The notes: generated from the letters alone by a model not told the origin. A stretch of 42,107 nucleotides of DNA from OLB6 sp964525565 (GCA_964525565.1 CAZGHI010000020.1:1-42107); one strand, 5' to 3'. Positions 1 to 9,450 are shown, counted from the stretch's first letter. Numbers and translations are program-made.

Positions 1-135
1 CAGCAGATTTACAGTCGGCCCACGTTGGCCACTTGCGTCCCCGCCCGGTACGTTAGAGCCGACAAACTTACGATGCGGATACTGAAATACCAAGGTGCTG
101 GTAACAAGAGCAGTGGTTTGGGTATTGTATTCCAT
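1..135 (-). CDS. possible 5' end of an unidentified gene running off the left edge
   Basis: On the minus strand an open frame starts at an ATG at 135 and stays open to the window edge. It would begin MEYNTQTTALVTST and carries 45 codons here. The frame is also open upstream of the ATG as far as a TGA about 36 bases away. I see no strong Shine-Dalgarno sequence and recognise no domain in so short a stretch. The composition (Thr, Val, Gly, Asn rich) would suit a secreted protein. It could equally be a chance open frame; only sequence to the left can decide. Confidence 0.2.
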   Translation of the reverse strand, partial: MEYNTQTTALVTSTLVFQYPHRKFVGSNVPGGDASGQRGPTVNLL

Positions 136-1201
136 CTTGGTCGCTCGACCGGGTCGCCTAACCCTTCAAATGTGAAACCAAGAGCCAGCAGACGTTAACG
201 ATGGCGTTGAAACTCACGGCAGATTTAGCCGAACCGATTCTCGCTGCAAAGTCGTAAATGTAGTGTTCACAAAGAGTTAAACACTTTTCAAGAGTTTCTG
301 AAAGGTGGTAGCATGGTTGTGTTGTAATGGAGAGTAGTTGTGCAAGCACTGATAGCTATTGAACCACTTTGTCCCTGCTGACGGCAAACGCTGCTACTGT
401 ATATGAAACATTCAGGTACACTCCAGCCGGCACGGTACGGGGGGCAATCGGACAACGTGTTAATGTTGAACGGGTGGTGGACAGGGCTCCGTGCTGATAG
501 AATTGATCAATCCTATTGTTATCCGAATACACTCTCTGTTTTCAAGGTAGCCGTCTGTGGCAGTAGGATTGGCCACTTCCGAACTTGCTATGGACACGAT
601 TTCCCACTTTGTTGAAAGAACTACCCCCGTTTATCGTTCTCTTATGCCCATTACGGACACCCTTAAAGTGCCCCCGTAGCCCAGGTACAGCCAAGTAGTT
701 CGCATCCGAGGCTAACACACTTACCTCATGACTGAAATATTTATGCTCCATAAAGAGATCGCGGTAATGATCCGCATCGGCTTCTTCAACACATATCAAG
801 GCGCCATTTGGCAACCAAACAGCGGAGCGGTCCTATATAAAGATTGATGCCTTTTCTACGGCAGTAACCTTAAACGGATTACCCCAAATACATAGAATAA
901 AAAAGCTAAGAGATATGATTCACATGAAACGTTCTATTAACAAGTTCATGCCGAAGTTCCCTCAGTCTTGTATGAATGTGCAGGCCGTCTTGATCTGTGC
1001 ACCCTACTATCATACCACGTTGCAACACATCACATTAAACAGCTTACGTGCTTTTCGTCAATGCTAAATCGCAACACACGACGATATTATATATGTTTGG
1101 ATTCCAACCTAAATCCGCTCACGAGGAATCATTCAATCCAACAACACTTCACGGCTATGACCACGTCTTAGGTTGTGATGTTCAAATCACTCAACAAACG
1201 A
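136..1201. other. long stretch without a convincing gene
   Basis: About 1.07 kb with no frame that looks like a normal gene, in a window otherwise packed almost end to end. Only short open frames of 60-115 codons occur. None has a recognisable domain, a good ribosome binding site and neighbouring gene structure together. I found no tRNA-like cloverleaf, no array of direct repeats and no clear hairpin with a T-tract. The one frame that looks somewhat protein-like is described separately (542-835, minus). The stretch may be decayed coding sequence, a long regulatory region, or lower-quality sequence at a contig end. Confidence 0.5.
542..835 (-). pseudogene. possible decayed gene fragment
   Basis: The minus strand reads DRSAVWLPNGALICVEEADA and continues open to 542; the part from about 835 down to 640 has a plausible protein composition. 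There is no ATG near its 5' end; the first usable start is a TTG at 814. Upstream the same frame is closed by a TAG at 835-833, yet it continues beyond that stop as a protein-like stretch (GNPFKVTAVEKASIFI) to about 930. A coding sequence interrupted by one nonsense codon would explain this. I recognise no family. It may also be chance. Confidence 0.2.
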
Positions 1202-2539
1202 TTAGTCAGGCGACACCACCGACAATACGGGCTTCCTATACAGTTTGCCATCTGACAGAAACAAAGCCGAAACAGTTGTTCCGTTGGTACTGTTTGTTGG
1301 AAAAAGAACCACATTCCGTGGGTGAGCTATTACACTACTTAGTCGCAAACCCAGCGGTGATACAACCACAGAGCACAGATTCTCTTGATTGACATCGTAC
1401 GTTACCAAGACACACTCTTTGCCGGCAACGCAGCACACAACTTCTGGCTGATTACCGAACATTAATGGCAGGGAAAGGTGTACTAGCTTGTTCGGCTGAG
1501 TTAATCGAATTGCCCCGTTGGTTGGCGTAAAACAGTAAACAGTGTCTGCTCGCGCATCACAATACGCCGGCGAAACCGGGAAATATCGTACGGGTATATC
1601 TATGTCAAAACTGTCAAACCGAAATGTCTCTGGGTCTTCTTCCTCGATGTACGGAATGGAGACATAGGTTGAGTCAGTATTTGCCCAGGTACCAAAAGTT
1701 TGCTCCGATAGGGGAATCTCTATTATTTTGTTGTTTACGTACGCGTTGGTACGGTTAACATCCGAAAGCCAATAGCGATACGATCGGTACAATCTGGCTT
1801 CCTCTCCGTTGATCACAGTATCGATAGCATTGCCGGCTGTTGTAATTCGGTATCGAACTCTGCTCGCATTAAACACGATAGTCTCTTGCGGTAAAACTAG
1901 CTGCTGTTTTATTGAGTCGGGTAATCCACGATTGTATTGTGGTAGCACATAAGCCGTATCAAACGTTGTCACAAGCGCTCTGTCAATTAGTGCAACGCTC
2001 GCTGTTTTCCCATCGTCGTGTACGTGAACTCGAACTCTTTCATCAAGTTTGATATGGGTTTTCAATGGCCAGCTATGTAACCAGTCAAGGGTATCAACCA
2101 TGACTACAGATTGCTGGGCATCAAGAGAGTCCACAATTCCTAATATCTCTGTCGCCCCATCAGGCATTTTCAGTACTGTCAAGGGATTGTTACTCCCAAC
2201 GATGAATACGGCAGCTGTATCTAGCTTGCGCCTATCGCCACTATTTAGCTTAACCGAGATTATGCTTGAGTCCACTACAACCATATCTAGCTGGCGTTTC
2301 ACCTGACTGCTTGCTGCATAAACTTCCACCACTACTCTGCCACGCAGCGCTCCCAGTTGATCCTGCTTTACAGTAAGTAAACCGGCCATACATTTTATAC
2401 ACGAGGAGCTACCAACGCCCATCTTCACAAGGTAGCGTGGTGGAGAAGGGGCTGAAGTCAAACAAACCTGGCCAGCGAGCACAATTAGACCAAGCAAAGT
2501 TGATACGACTGCGCTGAGTTTGTTCTCCAACATCAACAT
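1202..2539 (-). CDS. secreted protein of unknown function with an N-terminal CxxC
   Basis: 445 residues. An N-terminal hydrophobic segment (about residues 8-30, LSAVVSTLLGLIVLAG) looks like a signal peptide, so the mature protein should be periplasmic or outer-surface. Just after it lies SSSCIKCMAGLL, a CxxC pair followed by alternating beta-like segments. The placement recalls a thioredoxin-fold or metal-binding head, but the rest of that fold is not recognisable. The C-terminal 250 residues are rich in beta-prone Val, Thr and Tyr, as in beta-propeller or beta-sandwich secreted proteins. There is no T9SS tail. The start is ATG at 2539, with a second ATG two codons on. It begins 10 bases after the stop of the small secreted gene upstream, so the two are very probably co-transcribed. 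Function unknown. Confidence 0.75.
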   Translation of the reverse strand: MLMLENKLSAVVSTLLGLIVLAGQVCLTSAPSPPRYLVKMGVGSSSCIKCMAGLLTVKQDQLGALRGRVVVEVYAASSQVKRQLDMVVVDSSIISVKLNSGDRRKLDTAAVFIVGSNNPLTVLKMPDGATEILGIVDSLDAQQSVVMVDTLDWLHSWPLKTHIKLDERVRVHVHDDGKTASVALIDRALVTTFDTAYVLPQYNRGLPDSIKQQLVLPQETIVFNASRVRYRITTAGNAIDTVINGEEARLYRSYRYWLSDVNRTNAYVNNKIIEIPLSEQTFGTWANTDSTYVSIPYIEEEDPETFRFDSFDIDIPVRYFPVSPAYCDARADTVYCFTPTNGAIRLTQPNKLVHLSLPLMFGNQPEVVCCVAGKECVLVTYDVNQENLCSVVVSPLGLRLSSVIAHPRNVVLFPTNSTNGTTVSALFLSDGKLYRKPVLSVVSPD

Positions 2540-2549
2540 TTGCGCCTAC

Positions 2550-2909
2550 TCATGGGTTCGGAATTGGACATGGACTACCATCAGAAGTGTGCCAGATTGA
2601 AACCATGGTAAAACCAAGAGAGATTACAAACTGCGATGGATTTGCCGGTTGGGAGACAAAAAGCACGGATCCAATTTGCATTGTAGTATTGTAATTTATA
2701 TGAGCTTCTCCGACGATCTCTGCACCTTCTTCTGGGGGGCCGGGCAGTTCAATCTTGACAACGCAAGTATTCCCTTCGTTGAATGCGCATCCAGGCAGGG
2801 TTTTGCGTCCAATGAGATATGCTACATAGGCTGAAGCAGACTCTGCAGAAAACGCGAGTAAAAGCGCCAGCATAAAAATGTTCACGAATAACTTCTTGAA
2901 CAAAGCCAT
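2550..2909 (-). CDS. small secreted protein of unknown function
   Basis: 119 residues with a clear signal peptide (MALFKKLFVNIF, then a leucine/alanine core and a likely cleavage after SASA, about residue 27). The mature part is about 90 residues, predicted mostly beta. It has three cysteines (in LPGCAFNEGNTCVV and near the C-terminus, SPCPIPNP) that could form disulfides in the periplasm. It lies 10 bases upstream of the 445-residue secreted protein and is probably the first gene of that two-gene operon. I recognise no family. The pairing of a small cysteine-containing secreted protein with a large beta-rich one suggests they act together, which is inference. Confidence 0.7.
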   Translation of the reverse strand: MALFKKLFVNIFMLALLLAFSAESASAYVAYLIGRKTLPGCAFNEGNTCVVKIELPGPPEEGAEIVGEAHINYNTTMQIGSVLFVSQPANPSQFVISLGFTMVSIWHTSDGSPCPIPNP

Positions 2910-3108
2910 GCATTCCTACGATCAATAAGTTAATGATTAGCTCGTAGTGAGGAAAGTAAAAAAAAAATGAGTTATGCTAACGCAAACCGTAGCTTCCTTC
3001 ACCCGCACATCGCAGTAACGATTAATCCCGGGTGCAATAACATTTCTTTGCTACCACATTGCAGGTTTGCGAAATCAACGCGCCAAACTTTCCGATGTAA
3101 AAAACCCC
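2910..3108. other. intergenic region between carA and the small secreted gene
   Basis: About 200 bases between two minus-strand genes. It includes a run of ten A at about 2959-2968 (T on the minus strand), roughly 50 bases upstream of the start at 2909. That run is a plausible part of a promoter region, but I cannot assign -10/-35 elements with confidence. I see no strong hairpin with a T-tract to end carA transcription. Confidence 0.3.
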
Positions 3109-4209
3109 TTAACTCTGCAGCATCATCGCCACAAAGTCTCGAAACAGGTAGTCGCTGTCATGCGGACCGGGACTTGCCTCAGGATGGTACTGCACTGCAA
3201 AAGCTTGTTTGTCGGGGATGGCAATACCTGCACATGTATTGTCGTTCAAATTGATATGCGTTACATGTACGTTCGAAGGCAACGATGATGTCTCAACGGC
3301 AAAGCCGTGGTTCTGTGATGTGACCTCTACAGATCCGGTATTAAGATTTTTTACCGGATGGTTAGCCCCACGATGTCCGAATCGCAGTTTGTATGTCTGC
3401 GCTCCCATTGCTAATGCCAGTATCTGATGCCCTAAACAGATTCCAAATATTGGCTTCTTTCCAAGCAACGTTTTTACGGTTTGAATGCCCTCGGTAACAG
3501 CAGCCGGATCACCCGGCCCATTGCTTAAAAGAATGCCATCGGGCTGTAAATCCAAAATAGAATCAGCAGATGTAGTCGGCGAAACAACGGTAACGGCACA
3601 GCCATAATGGGTAAGCCTACGAATAATGTTTCTCTTTATGCCAAAATCTATAGCAACAACATGCTTGACTGTATTGCTTCCATTCTGAGCATCAACGACA
3701 TAAGCACTTTTTGTTGAAACATACGGTGTAAGGTTTGCACCCACCATACTCGGAACGCTCCGCGCTCTGTCCACTAACTCATCATCTCTTTTCTCTCCGC
3801 TGGTGTCAATAACGCATCGCATTGCACCTTCTGAACGCAGGATACGCACTAAGGCCCGCGTGTCAACCCCCTCAATTCCGGTAACGTTGCTCTCTTCAAG
3901 GTACTCTTGCAACGATTTCGTAGCACGATGATTTGAGTATGTATGAGAAAGCTCGCGAACAACAAGGCCAGCGGCTTGGATACGATTGCTCTCTACATCG
4001 TCTGGATTTACACCATAGTTCCCAATGTGCGGATACGTGAATGTGATGACCTGTCCGTAATACGAAGGGTCGGTAAGAATCTCCTGATACCCCATCATCG
4101 CAGTATTAAAGACCAGTTCACCTTCCGAAACACCTCCCTCTGCTCCTATTGCCTCGCCAGAAAAACACTGTCCATTTTCTAATGCCAGTACTGCAGGAAC
4201 GCGCTTCAT
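3109..4209 (-). CDS. carA: carbamoyl-phosphate synthase small (glutaminase) subunit
   Basis: 366 residues, normal length for CarA. It hydrolyses glutamine and passes ammonia to the large subunit CarB for carbamoyl phosphate, which feeds pyrimidine and arginine synthesis in the cytoplasm. The N-terminal CPSase domain (residues 1-150) has GELVFNTAMMGYQEILTDPS. The class I glutamine amidotransferase domain (about 183-366) has the nucleophile Cys258 in GICLGHQ and the His342/Glu344 pair in QYHPEASPGPHD. GLVVRELSHTYSNHRA (81-96) is also typical. The start ATG at 4209 gives the expected MKRVPAVLALENGQCFSG opening. carB is not adjacent in this window. The gene is divergent from the HNH endonuclease gene, so promoter elements for one must overlap the other's 5' end. 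Confidence 0.97.
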   Translation of the reverse strand: MKRVPAVLALENGQCFSGEAIGAEGGVSEGELVFNTAMMGYQEILTDPSYYGQVITFTYPHIGNYGVNPDDVESNRIQAAGLVVRELSHTYSNHRATKSLQEYLEESNVTGIEGVDTRALVRILRSEGAMRCVIDTSGEKRDDELVDRARSVPSMVGANLTPYVSTKSAYVVDAQNGSNTVKHVVAIDFGIKRNIIRRLTHYGCAVTVVSPTTSADSILDLQPDGILLSNGPGDPAAVTEGIQTVKTLLGKKPIFGICLGHQILALAMGAQTYKLRFGHRGANHPVKNLNTGSVEVTSQNHGFAVETSSLPSNVHVTHINLNDNTCAGIAIPDKQAFAVQYHPEASPGPHDSDYLFRDFVAMMLQS

Positions 4210-4355
4210 AATCTCCGGAATGTGAAGAAGTGGAAAAGGGGCTTTGCCAGGTGTTCGAAAATAGGCCGAAGTGTACTATTTTCGTTGCAAAGGAGTTTGC
4301 CTTCAGTATAAACGCCGCACATCTCCGCCCTCTTTCGCACCGCCTTCCGGCGGAG

Positions 4356-4871
4356 GTGTCGTACACTCTCAATGGCAAAGTACTGGTCTTAAATCAAAGC
4401 TACGAGCCCATTAGCGTATGTTCTGCTAAAAAGGCCCTCCTGTTACTTTTTCTTACGAAAGCTGAAATGGTTGAACAGCGCACTGCTGTTGCCATTCGTT
4501 CCGTGCGCGATGTGTATCCATTCCCAAGCGTAATCAGGCTGAGTGCATATCTACGCGTTCCATTCAAGAAAATCGAACTCAGCCGAAAGAACATCTTGCG
4601 TCGCGACGGTTTTAAGTGCATGTACTGCGGAGATCATAAGCCGCCTCTTACAGTTGACCATATTATTCCGCGTTCACGCGGTGGAACAGACCAGTGGGAA
4701 AACCTTGTGTGTGCCTGCATCAAATGCAACAACCGAAAAGGAAATCGTACGCCTGAAGAAGCGCACATGAAACTTCTTACGGTGCCACGGAAACCCCATC
4801 ACGTTCTCTTCCTGAAGCATTATGCAGGCAAAGTAGAGGAAACATGGAGGCCGTACCTTTTCATGGACTAA
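4356..4871 (+). CDS. HNH endonuclease
   Basis: The frame is open from a GTG at 4230 (213 residues), but the conserved part begins LNGKVLVLNQSYEPIS, the usual N-terminus of this HNH family. I therefore place the start at the GTG at 4356, giving 171 residues; no in-frame ATG lies between the two. In this numbering there is a CxxC knuckle at 88-91 (CMYC), the HNH core DHIIPRSRGG at 101-110, ENLV, and a second CxxC at 121-124 followed by NNRKGNR. These are the zinc knuckle and the beta-beta-alpha metal site that cuts DNA. The family is widespread as a chromosomal single gene in Bacteroidota and Cyanobacteria; its biological role is unsettled. Nothing nearby suggests restriction-modification or a phage. 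A GGAG sits right at the GTG, which is too close for a normal ribosome site, so the start is uncertain. Confidence 0.85.
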   Translation: MSYTLNGKVLVLNQSYEPISVCSAKKALLLLFLTKAEMVEQRTAVAIRSVRDVYPFPSVIRLSAYLRVPFKKIELSRKNILRRDGFKCMYCGDHKPPLTVDHIIPRSRGGTDQWENLVCACIKCNNRKGNRTPEEAHMKLLTVPRKPHHVLFLKHYAGKVEETWRPYLFMD

Positions 4872-4932
4872 ACCTCCATACTCAACGGCTTGACCGAAGA
4901 ATCTTAGTGAATCCGTAAGGTTTTCTGCTCGA

Positions 4933-7851
4933 TTAGCGCACTACAACAATGCTCCGTCGATATTCCTTTCCACGGGCTGCAACCACAACGGTGTACCTAC
5001 CCGAAGCACAGTTGGCAAGGCTGATGCGGTCTGTTTCGCCCTGCTCATGCGCTACAACGTTACCAAACATATTGAATACCTGAACAGAGGTAACTCCATT
5101 GCCGCGAACCATGATGTCATTGGCCGTTACACTAGGCGCAACGATGATGTCAGAGCCTGCTTCATTGTCAACGCTTGTTGGAACGTTAAACAATTCAACG
5201 CGATACCATGGAGATTTGTATTCTGCTGTATTTACCATCAGGTTAAATCTTCCCGTGGCGCTGGGTGCATAACTCGTTCCACGCTGAGCAGGTTTGCCAT
5301 CCGACCCTAATGGAATTACCCGACAGGAGTCCCAACCTGGTGCACGAAGCGTGATGCGGATGTTCCTGCCTTCAAGTTGGAAGGGTCCGGATCCCCACTC
5401 CCGCAGCTCATCCTTTCCGGCCCATGATGATCCCGCATTTGCCCCGCGTGAGCCAATGATTAACAGGGAAGACCCGGATGATGCAATTGGCTTATCGGTG
5501 AGCGAAGAAAGCACAACACTGGTATTTGCCCCTTGCCCTATCTGTTCAACCACAATATCAGCTTCATTAACAAGCTGCCCTTGAAGGGCACCGGCAACAC
5601 AGATGTAGCTTGGAGACAACACGCGCAGAATGCCTTTTGTTGCATCAAAAAAAATCTGATCGTTTTCACCATTCAGCGCCGACGGATCAACAGGCGTTGC
5701 AGAAAGCGCACTTACTTCACGGTGCGGTGTTAAACTTTCTTCCGGCTGGAACTCACGTATTGTTTCTACTCTGCGAAACAGGGGAAGTCTGCTATCTGTG
5801 TAAACGCTTAACGAGTATGGCATCTGCACATGGAATGGCGGATAATCAATTGCTTCACGGTTTTGGGCTATGCGAACAACCTTGCTTGTAGTAGCAATGT
5901 CGTTTCTACGGAACATATTGCTCATTGCAGGAAGTTGCACAAGCACGTTGGGCTTATCGTTGATAACCCAATATGAATTGCTGTCCACCTTCTCTTTGCC
6001 AACTACCGACTCCGATTCTGAAAACACGCCAACAAAGATGCCATCCCAGTTTTGCAAGCTTGCATATACGGGCAGCACAATGCCGGCTTCATGTAGGTAG
6101 TATCGTGGATATGCAATAGAGGCATTCATCAAAACAAGGGGTTTGTTCTCGTACTTGTTCATTGCATGTGTCTGAACAGTTCCTCCATACATTTCTGCAA
6201 GCATGCTCTCGGGTGAGTTGCGTGTTTCGGTACTTGCAAAAAAGTCGTAGTTCATGCCGCACTCTTGGTCCAGACGTGAAAACAAGCGGGACGATGGAAC
6301 AAGCAATGTGGCAGAACCAAGTGTATCGCGTATAAGTTTACGATCTGCTTCCAAGAGGTTTGTAAGCTGATGTCTGTAGAAGTCGGCGTTTGCTTTCATA
6401 CGTGCAGGCGTAACCCGCGTATCCAAGACGCGGTCACGTTGAAGTGTTGCATTCGCAATACTTTCACCTGGAAAGAGACCGTCACTGTTGATCTCTCGAA
6501 ACGACACGTCGTCTATGTACACATCGCCTGTATCCATTCCCATAAGTATCTGCATCATTGCTGCACCCGCATCAAGCGATGAGGCTGTAAAGTCGTATGT
6601 GTACGCTTTCCACGTGGAGCTGAGGGTGTACGTTTGGTCCATTCCATACGAATTGTACGGATAGCCACTATTGTGGATGAGAATACGCACATCCCGCATA
6701 CCCTTCGCTGTGCTGGTACGCATGTTCAGTGATAAGCGATACCGGTGTAGTCGTTGCATTGAGCTAAGGGTCTGAAACAAACTGATGTTACCAACATTTG
6801 AAGTGTTCCCGGTCCGGCCTATGCGTACACGAGCACATTGTGTTCCCGAAACCTTGTCGGTTTCGGTGTACTGCAGTATGGCCTNNNNNNNNNNNNNNNN
6901 NNNNNNNNNNNNNNNNNNNNNNNNNNNNNNNNNNNNNNNNNNNNNNNNNNNNNGAATCTGGTCTGTTGTGTTCGATGCAGTCACAGTCCAGGCACTACGT
7001 AGAGCTGCATCGTTATCGAGTCCCCTGTCTGCAAGAAAAGCATAGTAGAGGGAGTCCATCAGAGCAAAGAACGTACGTCCCACAGTCCCGTTATATGATG
7101 GGTTTGCTTCCACAATTTCGTTGGTGTACAGCCAGTACGCTGTGAGTGGGCTATCTTCAAGCGGCATAACAAACAAGAGTGCCGGATCGTCTTTATAGGC
7201 GAAACCGGTATAAGGATTTTCGTGCGTTAGCAGAAGGCGTATCACATCGCGATGAATACGCTGTATGGTGGGATCAAAAATCACCATCATCCGTGCGCCC
7301 CACCCAACGCTGTCAGGTTGGCGCACACCATCGCCGGGACGTGGCATCCAGGAATGCTGAAAGGTAAATGCATACCGAATACCTTGCTGACGCAACTGAT
7401 GAATGAACCAATCGAGTCGNNNNNNNNNNCTGAGGTATTCCAAGCCCCCCCCCGGTAGTCGTTGGAGCATCAGCAAAAATGGATATCGGGAAATATGGTG
7501 CATAATCGAATCCGGCAAACCGAACAGTATTAATGCCCAGGGCTCTCAATCGCGCTGCTATTGCGATTGCTGAAGCGCTATCCGGAAAACATCCGCTCCA
7601 CTGAAACATACATCCTACAATGCGAAACGGACTTCCATCCGGCCGAACAAAATGCCCGTCCTTTATGGTGATTCTGCCAAGCTCAGTACTATCCCATGNN
7701 NNNNNNNNNNCAGCACCACATCACCACCAAGAGTAAATGGGTAGGGATTGACAAGGGGCTGGGCATGTGCGCTCATTTGCAACCACAAGCATGTCGCGAT
7801 TACACTTGCAAACAGCGTTGAGGCATTGGGTAGGTTTCGTACCATATTCAT
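4933..7851 (-). CDS. secreted glycoside-hydrolase-like protein with T9SS sorting domain, broken by assembly gaps
   Basis: One gene of about 970 codons, split into apparent pieces by three runs of N (6885-6953, 7420-7429, 7699-7710). Order: signal peptide (MNMVRNLPNASTLFASVIAT, ending SAHAQP); a TIM-barrel glycosidase-like domain (KDGHFVRPDGSPFRIVGC, then ARLRALGINTVRFAGFDYAP and RLDWFIHQLRQQGIRYAF) resembling the GH5/GH42 superfamily; a CBM4/9-like domain (about 6884 down to 6490, ending GDVYIDDVSF); a second unassigned region; and a C-terminal T9SS type A-like domain (VTSVQVFNMFGNVVAHEQG to the end, SIVVVR). The frame changes at the 7699-7710 gap and again near a 9-C run beside the 7420-7429 gap; the 69-N gap keeps frame. 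The start is 4 bases after the DUF1501 stop, so it is the third gene of that operon. Substrate unknown. The catalytic glutamates cannot be assigned by eye. Confidence 0.8.
6885..6953. other. assembly gap (69 N)
   Basis: Unknown bases inside the glycoside-hydrolase-like gene, between its catalytic-type domain and its CBM-like domain. Both sides read in the same frame if the gap is 69 bases, that is 23 codons. Confidence 0.95.
7420..7429. other. assembly gap (10 N) beside a 9-C homopolymer
   Basis: Ten unknown bases next to a run of nine C at 7445-7453. The flanking coding frames differ by one position, so the gap length or the homopolymer count is wrong, or the gene is truly shifted. Confidence 0.95.
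7699..7710. other. assembly gap (12 N)
   Basis: Twelve unknown bases just after the signal peptide region of the glycoside-hydrolase-like gene. To join the signal peptide frame to the downstream frame (WDSTELGRITIKDGHF), the true number of missing bases must leave remainder 1 when divided by 3. The stated size is therefore not exact. Confidence 0.95.
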
Positions 7852-7855
7852 CCGG

Positions 7856-9442
7856 TTACCGTGCTACATGGAAGAGACTATGTGTGGCGGACTGACCACT
7901 TCGGAGTGTGAGAACATAGGTGCCAGATGCAAGACCAGAAACATCTACTCTACAGTGCCCGGAAATCGCATCTACATTGGCTCCACCAACGAGCATCCCG
8001 GTAAGGTTACGAACCTCGATGGTGGCATCTGCAGAAATCGTCATTGTAACGCGAACATCAACAATGGTGCTTGCCGGATTGGGGGAAACAGATCGTATTC
8101 CGAGTGTTGAACCTGCATTTGCACCTTCGTGAACACGGACCGGCACCTTAAATAACGGCGGCGCTGACCCTGAAAAGTCTTTATACAGGACTTGTTCGGC
8201 TAGCGATGCAGGTTCTGCGAACCACTGCAACAGAACGGATGCATATACATCACGGAAGTCATAGTTCATCAACAAGTCGCCGCGTTCATCCAGATTCTCA
8301 AGGTCTGGGTCAGCACCAAGAACAGTGCCACCAATAACCTGTTCACCGACAACAAATAATGGCGCCGCCGTACCGTGATCGGTACCGAGTGAGCCATTTT
8401 CTGCTACACGACGTCCGAATTCGGAGAATGTCATTCCACTAACACGATGGGCATGCCCCTGATTCTTCAAATCATCCATAAAAGCAGTAACTGCACCACT
8501 GAGTTCTGCTAACAGGTTTGCATGAACTCCTGTTGTTGCATCTGTGGGGTTTACCTGATTTGCATGTGTATCGTAGCTCGCACCATCCCAGCTTACGAGA
8601 TACACCTTTGTTTTCAGTCCGCCGGTGATGAGTTGCGAAACAACACGAAGTTTAGCAGCAAGATCTGTTTGTGGGTAGGTTACCGATGGAGTTGGTGCCG
8701 TATCGGCAATATCTTTAACAACCTTTGCATACACATCGGCAGAGCGAGCAATGTTGCGCATGAACTCTACTTCCAATGCAGCCTGAGTTTGTCCTAGGTC
8801 GGCCGGTGGTACTTCTTCGATGGCACCACCGCTTCGCACCAACCGATAGGACTCATCGGGGTCGCGGAAGGTGATACCCATGGAACCCTTCGGACCTGAG
8901 AATCCTAGTGACTGTGATGTTCCAATTTGCACAGCAAGCGGTTGCTCGGGAAGCGTGTTTGGGTACCCGGGCGAGAGCACGTCAAGGTATCGGCCAATCC
9001 ATCCTGTAGTACCAAACACCGAGGCATCGGTGGCAGTAAGCCAGATATCGGTACCTCGAAAGTGTGACCTGTCCGGATTGGGGTAAATCACTCCTTGGAC
9101 CACCGCTAACTTCCCTTCTGAGTGCAACCGCCCAAAACCGTGCATTGCAGGATGCCACCGAAGTGTGTCGGTAAGCGGTAGTGTTTGGTGCTTTGTGAGT
9201 GCCAGGTTTGGACGGTTCGAGTGATACAAGGGATTTTCGACAGGAATAACGGTGTTTAACCCATCATTACCGCCAAGCAACTGAATGATCACGAGAACCC
9301 TGTCGGTGTTGCCAAGCAGCTTACCGATGCGATCGTCGCCCCCTGCCAACGCTCGTACGCCAATGCGATCAATAAGTGTGGGAAGCGTGGCTACGGCGAC
9401 TCCGGATGTTCCAACATTGCGTATAAATCGTCTGCGATTCAT
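7856..9442 (-). CDS. DUF1501 family secreted protein with T9SS sorting domain
   Basis: 528 residues. The N-terminus MNRRRFIRNVG followed by a hydrophobic stretch looks like a twin-arginine type signal. Family marks are IIQLLGGNDGLNTVIP (52-67), NPDRSHFRGTDIW (122-134), YLVSWDGASYDTHANQ (281-296) and MTFSEFGRRVAENGSLGTDHG (337-357). DUF1501 proteins have an alkaline-phosphatase/sulfatase-like fold, and the Asp/His residues above are the likely metal-site candidates. The last 80 residues, from SVSPNPASTIVDV to HSLFHVAR, form a T9SS type A-like domain, so the protein should be exported to the cell surface or released. It lies 8 bases after the DUF1800 gene and 4 bases before the glycosidase-like gene. 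The DUF1800/DUF1501 pairing is common in Bacteroidota and Planctomycetes; the reaction is unknown. Confidence 0.9.
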   Translation of the reverse strand: MNRRRFIRNVGTSGVAVATLPTLIDRIGVRALAGGDDRIGKLLGNTDRVLVIIQLLGGNDGLNTVIPVENPLYHSNRPNLALTKHQTLPLTDTLRWHPAMHGFGRLHSEGKLAVVQGVIYPNPDRSHFRGTDIWLTATDASVFGTTGWIGRYLDVLSPGYPNTLPEQPLAVQIGTSQSLGFSGPKGSMGITFRDPDESYRLVRSGGAIEEVPPADLGQTQAALEVEFMRNIARSADVYAKVVKDIADTAPTPSVTYPQTDLAAKLRVVSQLITGGLKTKVYLVSWDGASYDTHANQVNPTDATTGVHANLLAELSGAVTAFMDDLKNQGHAHRVSGMTFSEFGRRVAENGSLGTDHGTAAPLFVVGEQVIGGTVLGADPDLENLDERGDLLMNYDFRDVYASVLLQWFAEPASLAEQVLYKDFSGSAPPLFKVPVRVHEGANAGSTLGIRSVSPNPASTIVDVRVTMTISADATIEVRNLTGMLVGGANVDAISGHCRVDVSGLASGTYVLTLRSGQSATHSLFHVAR

Positions 9443-9450
9443 GGTCCCTC

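Noticed and set aside
1048..1392. 114-codon plus-strand frame overlapping the end of the 445-residue secreted gene
   Set aside because: Overlaps a better supported gene by 190 bases, with no domain and no ribosome site.
4230..4355. 42-codon N-terminal extension of the HNH endonuclease
   Set aside because: Not part of the conserved family and has no good start; more likely the 5' leader and the carA promoter region.
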